The notes under the pieces are model-generated. The model had not been told where the DNA came from. It ran no database searches and was given only the letters and a program-made list of their open reading frames with translations. Shown piece by piece: positions 12,401-24,461 of a stretch of DNA of 64,000 nucleotides (its first letter is position 1; each line of letters begins with the position of its first letter). The position numbers and the translations under genes are program-made. This DNA is from Oxyruncus cristatus (lineage: Eukaryota > Chordata > Aves > Passeriformes > Cotingidae). The stretch is from NCBI GenBank assembly GCA_013399855.1, contig VXAY01002872.1:62001-126000 (forward strand). The letters run 5' to 3'.

Positions 12401-13790
12401 GTCATTGTCACACCATTGATCTGTGCTGGATTCTGTAGCACCATAGCTCTTCTCCCATCAGGTGTCTGTGGAGTTTTGCTTTCCAGGCTGCAGAAAGTTT
12501 GGCTCTGCCAGTGCTGTTCAACTCTCAGGCACTTTCCACATGGTTATAGGTGAGATTATTTAAACCCAGTTGTTTAAACCAGTGTTTCACAGTGTTTTCC
12601 CTGAGCAAGAATACATAAGTCTTGAAAAATATAAAACATATATTGCCTCAGAAAAGTGTAACTGCTGTTTTGCCTGAATTGCTGGCAGAGTTGCAGTGTT
12701 CCTTTCTAAGAAAGCTCACACTGATGTTGTTAGGAATACTGCCTGTAATGTGAATGATGCCAGGAGGGACCAATCTTCCTCATCCTCTGGTTTCTTCCAT
12801 TCTATTTGCCCTCTAAAAGGAGCCTGTGCTGGCAACAGAATTGCAGGTTAATAGGCACAGAGAACCCAGGCAGCTCTTTAATTGTAACAGACAAATAGAA
12901 GAAGTCAAAGGTTGTCTTGCTAACATCTACTTAAATGTAATTAGTTCACATTATTTTTCCCTGCCATTTTCTCTAATTTAATTTGAATACCAAAACGCAC
13001 ACATAGAGGAACAAAAACAAAATCAGAATAGCATTGCTCCAAGTGCCTGCTCTTGTAATATTCAGCTCTTTCTGTGTACAGAGACTCTTTTCCTTACAGT
13101 CAGGGAGGATCAGAGTCTCTCTTCTGACCCCTCCTGCCTGTGATCATGCTCTGGTTCATGTTTCTCTTTGAATTTGAAAACGTCTTGATGTCAGTAAGTG
13201 ATGCCTGAGTCTTAATTGAAAAGATTGATTTTGCTAATGATAGCCTGGCATCCAGCAGCTTCCACAGAAATCAATAGGAGCTCAGTATCTCACTGTTTTA
13301 AAAATCATGGCACTCATTTGAGGGCTTAATAGGGGTTGAAGGGCTTGACTTTACAGCCCCTTGCATCTTTTTGATTCCTTATGCACCCTGCCATACATTA
13401 CTCCCCTGTGCTGTAGCTATGGGTGTGATGCACCCTGCCAGGCAAACCAAGTCTTGGAGCGGAAAAACCCAACCCTCACGGAGATTTTTATAGGTAAAAA
13501 CTCATGTGGAAAGTTCACACTTTTGTCCTTCTTAGTGCCCAGGTTGTATTTTGGTGAAATCTCTGGGTTCCTGTGGAGTTGAAAAGATCAGAATCCTCTT
13601 TTGTCTTTATAGATAATAGATTCTTCAGTCTGGCTGACAAACCAGAGTGAGAGCCAGTAGCTGGAAGCCGAAGTTATTACATGGCAAAATAATAAGGCAG
13701 TTGTGTTTTTAGCAGCAAAGAGGAGGAATCATGGAAAGAGCTTCCCAGGATAATGCATTGGTAGGAACCTGAACAACATGATTTTCTAAA
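9448..13790. other. Unique intronic sequence with possible conserved noncoding stretches
   Basis: No coding gene is recognised. AT-rich, low-divergence-looking stretches at about 10540-10665 (E-box, GATA-like and TTTTACGGCAATAAAA motifs), 11180-11275 and 12900-13060 resemble conserved noncoding elements. Conservation cannot be tested here. Confidence 0.35.
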
Positions 13791-13880
13791 TCACAGAATC
13801 ACAGAATACTCCGAGTTGGAAGAGACCCACAAGGATCATCAAGTCCAGCTCTTCATTGAATGGCCACTGTCACTCAGGGC
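13791..13880 (-). repeat. CR1 LINE 3' end fragment
   Basis: TCACAGAATCACAGAATACT begins at 13791, followed by GAGTTGGAAGAGACCCACAA and GGATCATCAAGTCCAGCTC. This is the reverse complement of the avian CR1 3' terminus. Similarity fades after about 13880. Confidence 0.85.
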
Positions 13881-14419
13881 AGACAGCAGTGTTCTCTGGA
13901 AGTAGGTTACATCTCTCAGTCTGCCATTAGCAGGCACCAAAACAACAACAGCTACCTGGCATCCTGCAGAAGTTTCTTTCCCCATCTTGTCACCCTAGAG
14001 CATCCCATCTCTTCATAGTGAAGAGCATACACTTCTCTCTCCACGCTCTCAGCATGTTCTGCTGTGCTCTGCCTTTAGGGCCCCAAGGTGATATTCTTGT
14101 TCCCTAAAGCAATAGCTAGCTTTCTCTCCTGAGTTTTGTTTTATGGTCGCTGTAGAGATGGCAGTTTGAAGGCAGGAGTCCTCTGAGCCACTTTGGACAT
14201 TGTAACTGGAAAAGAACTTCACCTGCTGTGTTGTCTGGAGATCTGGAGAGGGAGGGGTACGTGAGTCATCCTTTGGGAGGCAGAGCACTGTGTTGGACCA
14301 GTACCTGCCTTTGTGATTTGTATGTTGACTGACTGTGGTCACAACTATTAGCCAGACAGAGGCTTAGCAGGATGATTTGCTTGCCTGTAGTAGTACCTCC
14401 ATCTTTGGAGATTTTCAGA

Positions 14420-14537
14420 ATTCACATGGACAAGGCCCCAAGAAACAGCTTGATTTAAAGGCTGACCCTGCTTTGACAGGACATTTGTACCACTGACCCT
14501 CAGAGGCCCCTTCCAACCTAAATTTGCCTGTGATTCT
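14420..14537 (+). repeat. Diverged CR1 LINE 3' end
   Basis: The sequence follows the CR1 3' pattern: CTGACCCTGCTTTGACAGGA, CTCAGAGGCCCCTTCCAACC and then TGTGATTCTAT. It is more diverged than the 9363 copy. Confidence 0.65.
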
Positions 14538-16139
14538 ATCATGGTATTAGAAGCAAAAACCTGGTAATGATATTAGGAATGAAAGTTTCAAGGAGTTAAA
14601 CCAAGGAAACCCCTAGCTAAAGTCCACCTGGAAAGTCTTCCTTGGTCCATATGTCCCGTGCTTCTTTCCCAACACTCATCATAAATGTTGAACTTGGATG
14701 AGTGGTAAGAATCCTTAACTTTCTGCTGCAGAACATGTATCTGCTTTATGGGTTCATTCATTGAACTGAGACAAAATATCAAAGGATGTCCTTGAGTATA
14801 TTGTGGTCATCCTTGAGGTTTCAAAAAAACTCATTTCAATAAAGCTCATCTTGCTGTTAGCTTGGGGAATCTTTGTGTTGGGAGCTTTGTTTTGGTGTCC
14901 AACCCTCTGTGGGCTGTTGGTAAAACAGGACTTCTTGAGCTTAATTGAGAATAGGTGTTTGATGTGTAAAGAGGGAACTGAAGTGATGATTTCTCTTTCA
15001 ATTTGAGAAACCAAGGAAACCAGTCATTATCTTGTGTATGGTTTTGTGTATTTCAGAAGAGCTTTACAGTGTCCTACCTATTCTTCCTTACCTGACAGCA
15101 TGACTTGCAACATGAACTTCTCTGTGACTTCATGACAGCTTGTCTTAGGTTTAAAAAAAAGAAGGCAGCAGTATTTATACTCTAATTTCTGTCTGTTGTG
15201 TGGGTTTGGAAGATGCCACACATGGCACTGGAAGTGTTTCATACACCTTTCATTGTTGTAGGGTTCTGCTTCCACTGGTGCCACTGGCCAGTGCCAGTAC
15301 AGGCAGATGACTGCACTGTGTGTTAGTCTGTCATTCTGTAAATCCGCAAGTGTCTTCAACTCCTGCAGAAAAGCAAGTCTTCCCCAGGGAACTCAGATCT
15401 TTATTTTGAGCTCTTTCTAAAAAACTTCCCCTTTCTTTACTTCCATATCTGCTCTCCTTCCTGTGCCTGGAGTTCCCTGGCATAACGGTGTCACGGCGGG
15501 CAGTCATTGCACTCACCTGCAGCCCTCCAGCCTGCTGTGGGACTCTTCCCACTTGCTGCCATCTCTGGCTGAGCTCTGAGCATGGCGCTGACTCTCCTCC
15601 GGCTCTGAGCAGTCTTCAGAAGTTTCCTGGAGCCTGAAGACTCTCTGGTACTGGAAAGCCCTAGATGCAGATGTAATTTCGTGAATGCATATAAGATGTC
15701 CAGAGAAAACTGTATATTCAGTCAGCTGCAGTGAGGCCTAGGTTGTCTTGCCTGGTGCTTTTCTTCTCACTCTTCTTCACACAGTCTTTGTTTTTACTGC
15801 CTAAGGCTTGGAAATAGCATCCCAAACTGCCTGGCCTACATTATGTCAGGAGTTCAAAATGCTGCTTTAATTCATAGCGAGACTTCAAGGGCTGCTCTAC
15901 CTTTCCTTTTTTTTTTTTTTTTCCCATCCCTCCTTTCTGGCACTGTGGAAAGATCAAATCCTGTCTGGATACCCCTACAGTGCAACTGTGTCTTTAATGT
16001 CTCATGCAATGCCAGCTTCTGCACCTCATTGAGGACCTGGTAGATGCCTGAAAAGGGATATGACATATGGCTTTTGACATATGGTAGTATGATGGTATGG
16101 AGAGTTCACATAGGGAGCGATTATTCCTCTGTTTATCAT
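14538..16139. other. Unique intronic sequence
   Basis: No gene is recognised. The stretch contains a 16-T run at 15907-15922 but no other repeat that I can name. Confidence 0.5.
15907..15922. repeat. Poly-T run (16 T)
   Basis: A simple homopolymer in the intron. Its length may vary and may be mis-assembled. Confidence 0.95.
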
Positions 16140-16330
16140 TGCCCAGGAACTACAGGATGCAGATAAACAGTGGAGCTCATTGACACAGGGTGCTGGAGAT
16201 GTGGTTCAAGAAGAGCCATTAGATGAATCTGCAGGCGGAAAATCCATTAGGGCTGGCTAAACAGACAGATAAGCCTTTGACTCAAAAGGCTGTGAGGCAC
16301 AGATGCCCAGAGCTGACTCAAAGGCATAGA
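16140..16330 (+). repeat. Possible ancient CR1/L3-type LINE 3' region
   Basis: CAGTGGAGCTCATTGACACA followed by GGGATGTTC-like and TTCAAGAAGAGCCATTAGAT blocks resembles the conserved 3' region of old amniote CR1/L3 LINEs. It is strongly diverged and assigned by eye only. Confidence 0.4.
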
Positions 16331-17390
16331 AAAAGCTCAGTTTGTCGGTGTGGAATCAGTTATGCTGGAGAGATAGGCTGGCATGGAGAGTGGCAGTGGT
16401 AGAGGAAGAGAGAGCCTGTAGCAGTGAGCTCTGCTGGGATGTGGAGGTATTGTCAGGGGTGCTCCCTGGCTGGAAGGGTTAAAGAGCGGGCTGGTGCAGT
16501 GGGACAAAGCTGGAAGATGATGAAAACTTGTACTGAAGATGCGTAAGAAGGCCGGCAGGCATGAAATATGTAGTAAATAAACTACTACTACATGGGAGGA
16601 GAGGCTGATCTTCATTGCTAGAAGGTGTGAAGATGGAGAGGTGTGAAGAGTGAGACTGGTGACAGAGAAGAGCAGTGGTGCTGAATGGAATGATCAGAGA
16701 TGGAGGAACATCTAAAAGCAGTATGTCGTGGTTTAAGAGTGCAATACTTGGAGGGGGAGGAGGTAAAGAAAATAGTGTATATGATGACAAGCAAGGCTGA
16801 ATGTCAAACAGAGAGTGATGTCTATGGAAAAGTGGGCAGTGACAGACCTCACCTCTCTGTTAACTATAACAACAAGAAAAGCCGAGTGCAAAAAAAGTAG
16901 ATCTGTGGAGCGAAAGAGGTGGTACCAGGACTTTTCATATCTACTGGCATTTTGGATGTTTTAATTTGACTCAGCTGGTCCCATTAGCACTGGGTTCTGA
17001 TCCTGGAATGATTTTAATTTCATCTGGAAGGAATCCTATTTGCATGCTCCAAGATGACTTTGCAATGCAAACTGGAGTGCAGTGAATGGCAGCAAAAAGC
17101 AGATTTGCTCCAAACCTGTGCTCCCAGTGTGAACCAAATATTACTTCTGTGCTTGCACTGATGAATTTGTTTCAGAGGGATGGCACTGGTTTCTCAGAAA
17201 CTGCATTTGCCAAACCCAGCGGGTGAATGAATGGGCACAGAACCTCATTTCCCTGGCAGGGAAATCATGTGTAATCCTCCCACTTACTCAGCATCAATCA
17301 AAGCCAGACTGAAAACCAGAAAGAGTAAAACTGAACTCTGCTCTAAATGGTGAATTGATTTTAAAACTTGTGATGTATGGGGTACCATGC
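16331..17390. other. Unique intronic sequence
   Basis: Purine-rich on the + strand around 16330-16800. No gene or nameable repeat is found. An isolated TGTCGTGGTTTAA at 16724 looks like an LTR terminus but has no LTR body attached. Confidence 0.45.
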
Positions 17391-18315
17391 ATCACAGTGA
17401 GGTAACATCAGGCCAGTGGCCTGTCACTATTAGGGTTCCACAGGGCTCCATCCTAGGCCTTGTGCTCCTCAACGTCTTCATTAACGACTTGCATGCAGGA
17501 CTGGAAGGGATACTAAGTAAATCTTCTGATGACACTAAATTGGGAGTAGCTGTCAACTCCCTCGAGGGCAGAGGCCTTGCAGAGACCTTAGTAAATTAGA
17601 GGACTGGGCAATCACCAACCATATGAAGTTTAATAAGTGGAAGTACCGGATTCTGCAAGTGGGATGGGGCAGCTCTGGATTTTTATACACATTGAGGAAT
17701 GAGAAGATGGAGAGCAGAGCTGCAGAAAGGGTCCTGAGGGTCCTGGTCGATGGCCAGTTGAATGTGAGTCAGCAGTGCCCTGGCAGCCAGAAGGGCCAAC
17801 CCTGTCCTGGGGGGCACCAGGCAAAGCATCAGCAGTGGGCTGAGGGAGGGGATTGTCCCGCTCTGCTCTGACCTGGGGCGGCCTCACCTTGAATATTGTG
17901 GCAGTTTTGGGTACTCAGTATAAAAAGGACATTAAAGTATTAGACAGAATCCAAAGGAGGGCAACAAAGATGATGAAGGATCTGGAGGGTAGTAAAGGGT
18001 CTTATGAGGAGTGGCTGAGGTCACTTGGTCTGTTCAACCTGGAGAAGAGGAGACTGAGGGGAGACCTCATTGCAGTTACAACTTCCTCGTGAGCGGAAGA
18101 GGAAGGGCACACTCATAACCAGTGACAGGACTTGAGGAAACAGCATGAAGCTGGTTTGAGGGAGGTTTAGGCTGGATATCAGCCCAACAGCATTCAAGAA
18201 GCATTTGGACAACACTCTCAGGCACATGGCATGATTCTTGGGGTGTTCTACGCAGGGCCAGGAATTGGACTTGATGGTCCTCATGGGTTCCTTCCAATAT
18301 TCTGTGATTCTGTGA
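17391..18315 (+). repeat. CR1 LINE fragment with reverse-transcriptase remnant
   Basis: The 5' part encodes a broken piece of the CR1 reverse transcriptase: VPQGSILGLVLLNVFINDLH, where the family has a [24 protein letters not shown] motif. The LEGTLSKSSDDTKL-type region and the conserved [11 protein letters not shown] and [14 protein letters not shown] blocks follow. It ends in the typical TTGATGGTCCTCATGG and TCTGTGATTCTGTGA tail at 18315. Frameshifts and stops throughout mark it as dead and 5'-truncated. Confidence 0.92.
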
Positions 18316-19085
18316 CATGATGGAAGAAAACATTGGCTGTTGTGTCTGTAACACTTGCCTTTGCCAGACTCTCTTTCTGGCTTGTCATGTGTCACATAAC
18401 TGGCACCTGCTGTTACAGAGCTCAAAACTGTGTCAGGAGTTTTCTGGAGAACAGAGAGATGTCAATTCTGATTTAATCAGCCAGTCAAAGAAAAAAGCCT
18501 CAACTGGAATCATAAACCAATTCAGTGCTGCACGGGTGTGGGAGAGTTTCCCACAGTTCTCTTTTGTGTGGGCCCCTTAATGTTTTTTTGCATGCAGGTG
18601 ATGCTGCAAGGGAGGTGGAAGAACTCTTAGTTATGGGCTTCAGAGAATACCTCTGATGCTGTCCCTGCTGCCTCTCAATGAACAAACCCTTGCTGTCGTT
18701 GCTCCCAAAAGGACAGGGACCATTTCTCTTTAATTCTGGCTCACAACTAGGAAACTGACAGCTGGTTCTTCTCTGGTCTATGGTAGTAGGTACCTCTGTC
18801 TTTTGCTGCCAAACCCAGTTACTAAACATCCGGATACAACTCCTGGAGGACAATTGTAGACCCATACTCTCCTTGGCACAGACAGTGTAACAAGGAGAAA
18901 AGAGAGCAAGCTGCAGCTGGAGGGAAGTAGGTCAGACATTAGAGAAAGCTGTGTCCTCAAGAGGGCTGTACATCCCTGGGACCAGGCAGGTGGAGGCCAT
19001 CATCCTTGGGGATGTTAAAGGCTCCACATCTGCCCTGACTTAGATCTGTGGGCAGGCTGACTGTGAGGCTGGACTGGAGACCATC

Positions 19086-19101
19086 GGGGGGGGGGGGGGG
19101 N
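19086..19101. repeat. Poly-G tract (15 G) followed by a single N
   Basis: Fifteen G residues end in one ambiguous base at 19101, so the true length and downstream join are uncertain. Confidence 0.95.
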
Positions 19102-22100
19102 TTTGCATCTGTGCTTGTGCTTTCCTGTTCAGACAAGGCAGAACCGTGTTAGTGCCTCCCAGGTCTTTAGCACTTTCCATTTTCACCTGGTTATCTTCCT
19201 CAGTTTTCTCAGGCAGCTTCAGAGATGAGATCCAGGCTTAGTCTCACTGGCCAGGATCTCATCACATCCTGCAAGTGTTCTAACCTGTGGACTGGTTAGT
19301 GCACAAAGCTTCTACCATGAGGGAGTGCAGTTAAACTACATCACGTTACATGGAAGAGCTGTATCTTGAGACATTCAGGTGGAGTGTGTAACCTCCAAAC
19401 CTTCACAGAACTCAGGAGAAACATCTGCACTTGGTGTATTTCCATTGCCTCACCATCCTGTTGGCCACTTCAGATTTCCTGACATATCTGTGTTCTGGTA
19501 ATGACCACAACTCCTCAGGTAGGCAGGAGAGGTTTGAAGAGAAATCTGGCTAGCCCACTTGGACTCCTTGGCCAAGTAACCAAGATTGTGGGATTCCCTG
19601 AAGTTGGGCAATGTCCTTGAATCAGTGATGCTCAGCTTTGCAAGGATTTCCTTTACAAGGAAAGCCTCTTTTGTATGGTAGCCATTCGAAGAGACACCTG
19701 CTCTGCCAGATGTCTGCAGGCATGCTTAGGCCTCACAGTAAAGAGCAGTGGGACCAAGAGTCGTGATCTTCCCAAACAACACGGCAGGTTACTGAGACCC
19801 AGCTGCATCTTTTCAACTTTGGGCTGAACTTCGGTTCCTGAAACTCAGAAGCCAGCTTGGTCTTGGATAGCAGGAAGCTTCTTTCTGTGTAATAGAGGAG
19901 CGAAAGAATGGTGTTCTAGTTTCAGAAGAAACTGCTGAGCTTGTGGAGTATCCGATGACAGGTTTTTCAAGGCTGTCTTTCTTACAATAAATGTGGCAAT
20001 GTGTTTTTTAGACCAAGTTTTTGCAGGTTGGAGGGGGCAGATTAGGCTTCCAGTTTTTATTGGTCTTTGAACGAGGGTTGTTGTATTTGCTTTTCTTTTG
20101 TAATGAAGCAGGATCTTGCCAGCGTATAAAAGCTCTGTCAGGTGGAATTTGCCCTCTCGTTGAATTCAGAAGCACATTAGAAGCACTTACAAGGAAGTTG
20201 ATAAGCAATAATATTTTCTTTGCTGCCCAGGTAACCAGCAGACTGAAAGAGCGTATTGTCTCTGGAGAATGCAGGCAAGTTGGCTTTATCTTTCTGTACA
20301 CAGGCTATCTCGGAAAGCTGGAGGTGAACCAGAGGAAGGAGGGGCTTACTCTCCAAAGAGGCTGGGGTGGCCCCATCATCTGCTTCAGTCATACTGCCTC
20401 TGGCCCTTCCTGGAAGCTCTGATAAGCCTAATGAAACTGAACTGAGTTTTGGGGTAATTTTGGGTTTTTCTAATCTTTCATACTTCCTGACCCACTATGG
20501 TATTTTGTAAAGGCCATGTTGACTGAACCTATTTGTGTCCTCAACTCATCATCTTTCTTTCTGTCAGAGCTTGCAGAGTATGGGCATCACATGAATCAGA
20601 CAAGGGATGGGTGAAGGGAGAAGTTGAACTGCCAAAAAAAGGTGTTTCCACCAAGGATGGGATCATCCCTGGAGGATTCTCCTGTCCCTCTTGAGATGCA
20701 CAAATTGACTTTGCACTGATTGAGCACAAGCATCTTCACACTCACTGAAGGTGGGGCCATGCACTTGAGCTTGATTTCTAACTGATGCTGGCTAAAAAAT
20801 ATTAATGAAGACACTTCTCCTGTGACTGGGGGCAATTCTGGTGTTTCACTCCCTGTGCCTGAGTGAGAGATGTGAATCTTCAGGAAGCGGAGCTCCAGGC
20901 ACCCTTGGCAGCGGAGTGACAGTGATGGTGCTACAGGTGCCTCAGGCTCCCTTGCTCCAGGGTGAAGCGAGGTTGCTCATGGGAAGAGTGATGCTTGTCT
21001 GGCCTTTGCAGGGAAGTCCAAAGTTTGGCAACAGACCCTCCATAGGCACTTCACAGCCCTTGGGCTTCCTAAGTGATCTGGAGGCTCCCGGAGTGCTTTA
21101 TGCCTATCATGAGGGGTAAACAGTCCCAGGAAAAAAATGTCAACTTCTGCCCCTGATGTGTAACAGCTCCCTGCAGTGAAGAGAGCAGCTCTTCAGTGAA
21201 GGCTGTGAGGGTCCTGGTGGGCAGCAAGTCTGACCAGAGTCATCTGGGTAACCCTGCAGGCCAACTGCAGCCTGGGTTTCTCCATAAGACTCTAGGCAGG
21301 CAGGTTTCCCAAGCAGGCCAGTGAGATCTCCCTCCTCTTCAGTCTTCCAAACTCAGCTGGACAGTCTGAGCAACATGACCTGCTCTTGTAGTGAGCTTTG
21401 CTGGGGGTTGAGGACAGAACTCAGGACCTCCAGATGTGCCTTCTGGCCTGATTTGTTCATGTGATTCTATGTGTTTTGTTGTAATTTATTTTTGCTTCTT
21501 TTACTTGTCCCAGGGGAGGCTCAAGATACATCTGGGATCAGGTTTGGAAGTGACCACAGCAATAAAATAAAGAACAGGTGACAATTCAGCCAGTACTTCA
21601 TGATGTGCACTTCACAATGTTCTGGGTGATCCTACCCAAAACACAATCTTGGATTCTTCACCAGATCGGGTGACAGGAAAGTATGGGCCTCTTGGAAGCT
21701 GCCTAAAGCTGTGGTCTCTGCCAGTTTTCTCTTTGCTTTCTTCACTGCTCCTCGCCATTGCTGCTGGCTGTGCTGGGATGACCCAGTTAAAAATAACCTG
21801 GCTGAGCTATTTTTGTGAGGCACATGTGCTGCCTTATCCATCTCCCTGCTGCACCAGCACGAGAGAAGAGCAAACCCATGGAGAAATACCAGTTGGTGGG
21901 GATGTGGCAATAGCATAAACGGGTGTCACCATCAGGGAGTTATTATGCTGGAACCCATTTGGCATTGCTACCTGCCTTGGGGAGTGCATTGTGGTTTCAA
22001 ATTGTGACTGAATAAAAATGCAGTTAGAAAGCTCATCCAGGATGGCCACTGGATTTCTGCTGTCTCAACCTTGTCTTGTGGAGAGTGGCCTTGTTCCACT

Positions 22101-23490
22101 CACTTCTGGCAGCCCTTGTCTGCCCCTGGACATATGTGCTTAAAATTATTTTGAGGTCCACAACACTTGGTGTATCTTTCAATGTGAACACAATTTGCAC
22201 GGTGTGCATTTTCCCGGGCTTGGGGCTTTGGTCAGCTGGCTTGGGGTCCCTCAATGAGAAAGATGCTCCAAGACAGACAATGTGGAGACTCCACTGTTTG
22301 TGGAGTGCAAGGCTGCAGTGGGTTTCTGGAGTCTTGCTGTTCTTACAGGCTAAGTCTCTATGCAATGTTTGCCTTCCCTGGTCCCAGCCAGTAAGTGGGG
22401 GAGGCAAAAGTGCTGGAATCTCCTTCGGCTTGTCGTCCAAGCAGAAGATGCCTATATCAGTGGAGGAACCACTGTCTCACCTCTCCTGAGGCTGTGTCCA
22501 CCCTTCTCTGTAAGATCTGACCTAGTGCTAGCGTGGGGGAAGGTCTGACATGTCTTCTTCCAGGGCCACATGTGAGACCTCATGTCCTGCCCTGGCCATC
22601 GTGCACCAAAAATAAGGGGCAAGAGGGGCTGCTGTGGCTGCTCAGAGAAAGATATTGACCTCGCTGTTTTGAGCACGAGGAAATCAACTCATTATTTTAA
22701 TCTTGAGTGACTCCTTCACCTTCCTACTTCATGTCCTCTGTATTGTGCAATGTTTATACTACAGGTAGAGCTGTTCTTTCACAACCAGCCTTCCAGGGCA
22801 CCATATTTAAGTATCCTTGCTGTGCCAGAGAACTGCAAATATTTTGGAGTATTATTTAGAGCTGAGTTTTCTGATGAGAGATAACACACATCTGGAATGT
22901 GTTCTTTGAGATCTTGCTTGCTGTTGTCATTTTGTCCCCCACCATCTCTGCAAATCCTAGTCCATTTGCACCAGCAGCATGTAGCCAGTAGCCTTCATGT
23001 TGTGCAGCTGAAATGAGGTGACAGGAGCAGTTCCTACAACTCCTGGTGGACTGCCAAGGAGAAGGGACCTTTGTCCTTTTGCTGAAGACCAATATTCAAA
23101 CTAGCATTAGTGAAGGACAAAGTGCCACTTTCCATCACCTGCTCTGCCTCTGAAAATACAGAGATTTGAGCGTATGACTGCTGCTTGGTTTGGTGAAAGC
23201 TCTTTACTCATACTCCCACATTAGGGAATGGTAGAGGCTGCTTTATAGCACAGGAGAAGGATGGGGGGGTGTACTGTGTGGCTGGTGAGGCCACCTTGTC
23301 CCTCTTGGGAAGGGCAGGCTGCAGGCTGTGATCTGCTGATTTTGGGGAGTGGCACTTGTCTGTTTCCGAAAGCCAACTGCAATCTTAGTCTGAGCTCCCT
23401 TAATCTGAGCCCCGGAACGGTGGGTGTGGATCCTTATGAAACAAAAGACAAAGAAAGGCAATTGATAAAATCGAGGCCCATCGCAGGATG

Positions 23491-23541
23491 GCTGATTTAA
23501 AAGCCTGGTTCCCAGCTGGCCGATTTAAAAGGCTTCCAGCT
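23491..23541 (+). repeat. Short imperfect tandem duplication
   Basis: Two adjacent units of about 25 bp share GAT TTA AAA G and a terminal CCAGCT: 23491-23517 and 23518-23541. The second differs by a few substitutions and a 3-base deletion. Confidence 0.7.
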
Positions 23542-23907
23542 CTGGTCACAGATAGGGTTGTTTTTCCAAGGATATGCCTCTGAGCAGCTGTAAAAAGGTC
23601 CTGCTGCCTGATAGAAAGGCGTGCTGAAAGGTTTTTATTTGCTGCTGTGGATTGATTGGAGTACAGATGCTCTGGACGACTTGCTACATTATTCATGTGG
23701 TAGATACGGTAGCTAAAAGCTAATGCACAGCCTGGAGGCTGAGAGGAGTGGTACAGTCCTTTGTGTGGTTTTGTTGATTCACTAGAGAGTCTGGACTGCT
23801 CTTACGCTTTTTTTTTGAATACTGAGATTGATAAAGCAAATCGAGGAATGCAGATCACTTAGTTAATGGCTCTCCACCTCCTTTCTTGTTTACAAACTAC
23901 TCCCAGC

Positions 23908-23933
23908 TTTTTTTTCTTTTTTTTTTTTTTTTT
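23908..23933. repeat. T-rich simple repeat
   Basis: Eight T, one C, then seventeen T. Low-complexity sequence. Confidence 0.95.
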
Positions 23934-24431
23934 AATGCATTATTCATACCGAACTGCTTGCTAGGCTGGTCCTGTTTGCAGGACTTCACCAGTAACTCAG
24001 TATTCATGTGGCAGCAATTTAAACTGCTTCCCTGTCGAGGGTCAGGTGTCTGCAGTAACTGTCCCACTTTGGATTCTCTGTTAATGCTGCATCACATTTG
24101 GTGGGGAGAAGATCTTACCGGACTCAGCAAGGCAGACCTTGTTTTCTAAACTAACTACAGGCAGTTACCTAGATGTGGGGAGTGACTAGTTGGCACTAGT
24201 CTGGGGACTGAGTGCATAAAAAGCTAGCCTGGGAACCTGTCTCTTTCTGTAGCTCTGCTCACTCTCTGTTAGCAGCTGGCTGTCAAGTGCCATGGTCAAG
24301 ACTGTGGTCTAGTGTTTGGGTTGTCTGTCTGAGTACTCTGAACTGATAAATCTCACCTCCAAGGCAACAGCTTTGCAGGAAGGAGTTTGCTTCTGGGACC
24401 ATAGTTGTGGAAGAGACATACTCTCAATGGA

Positions 24432-24461
24432 GGTTCCACCCACCTTGCTTTAGGTGGAACC
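24432..24461. repeat. Inverted repeat, 9-bp arms
   Basis: GGTTCCACC at 24432-24440 and its exact reverse complement GGTGGAACC at 24453-24461 flank a 12-nt loop. The function is unknown. Confidence 0.8.

Noticed and set aside
16724..16736. TGTCGTGGTTTAA resembling an avian LTR terminus
   Set aside because: No matching other end, target duplication or LTR body is found around it.
22033..22489. Opposed ~135-codon frames on both strands
   Set aside because: Two overlapping frames on opposite strands with no family resemblance, as expected of chance.
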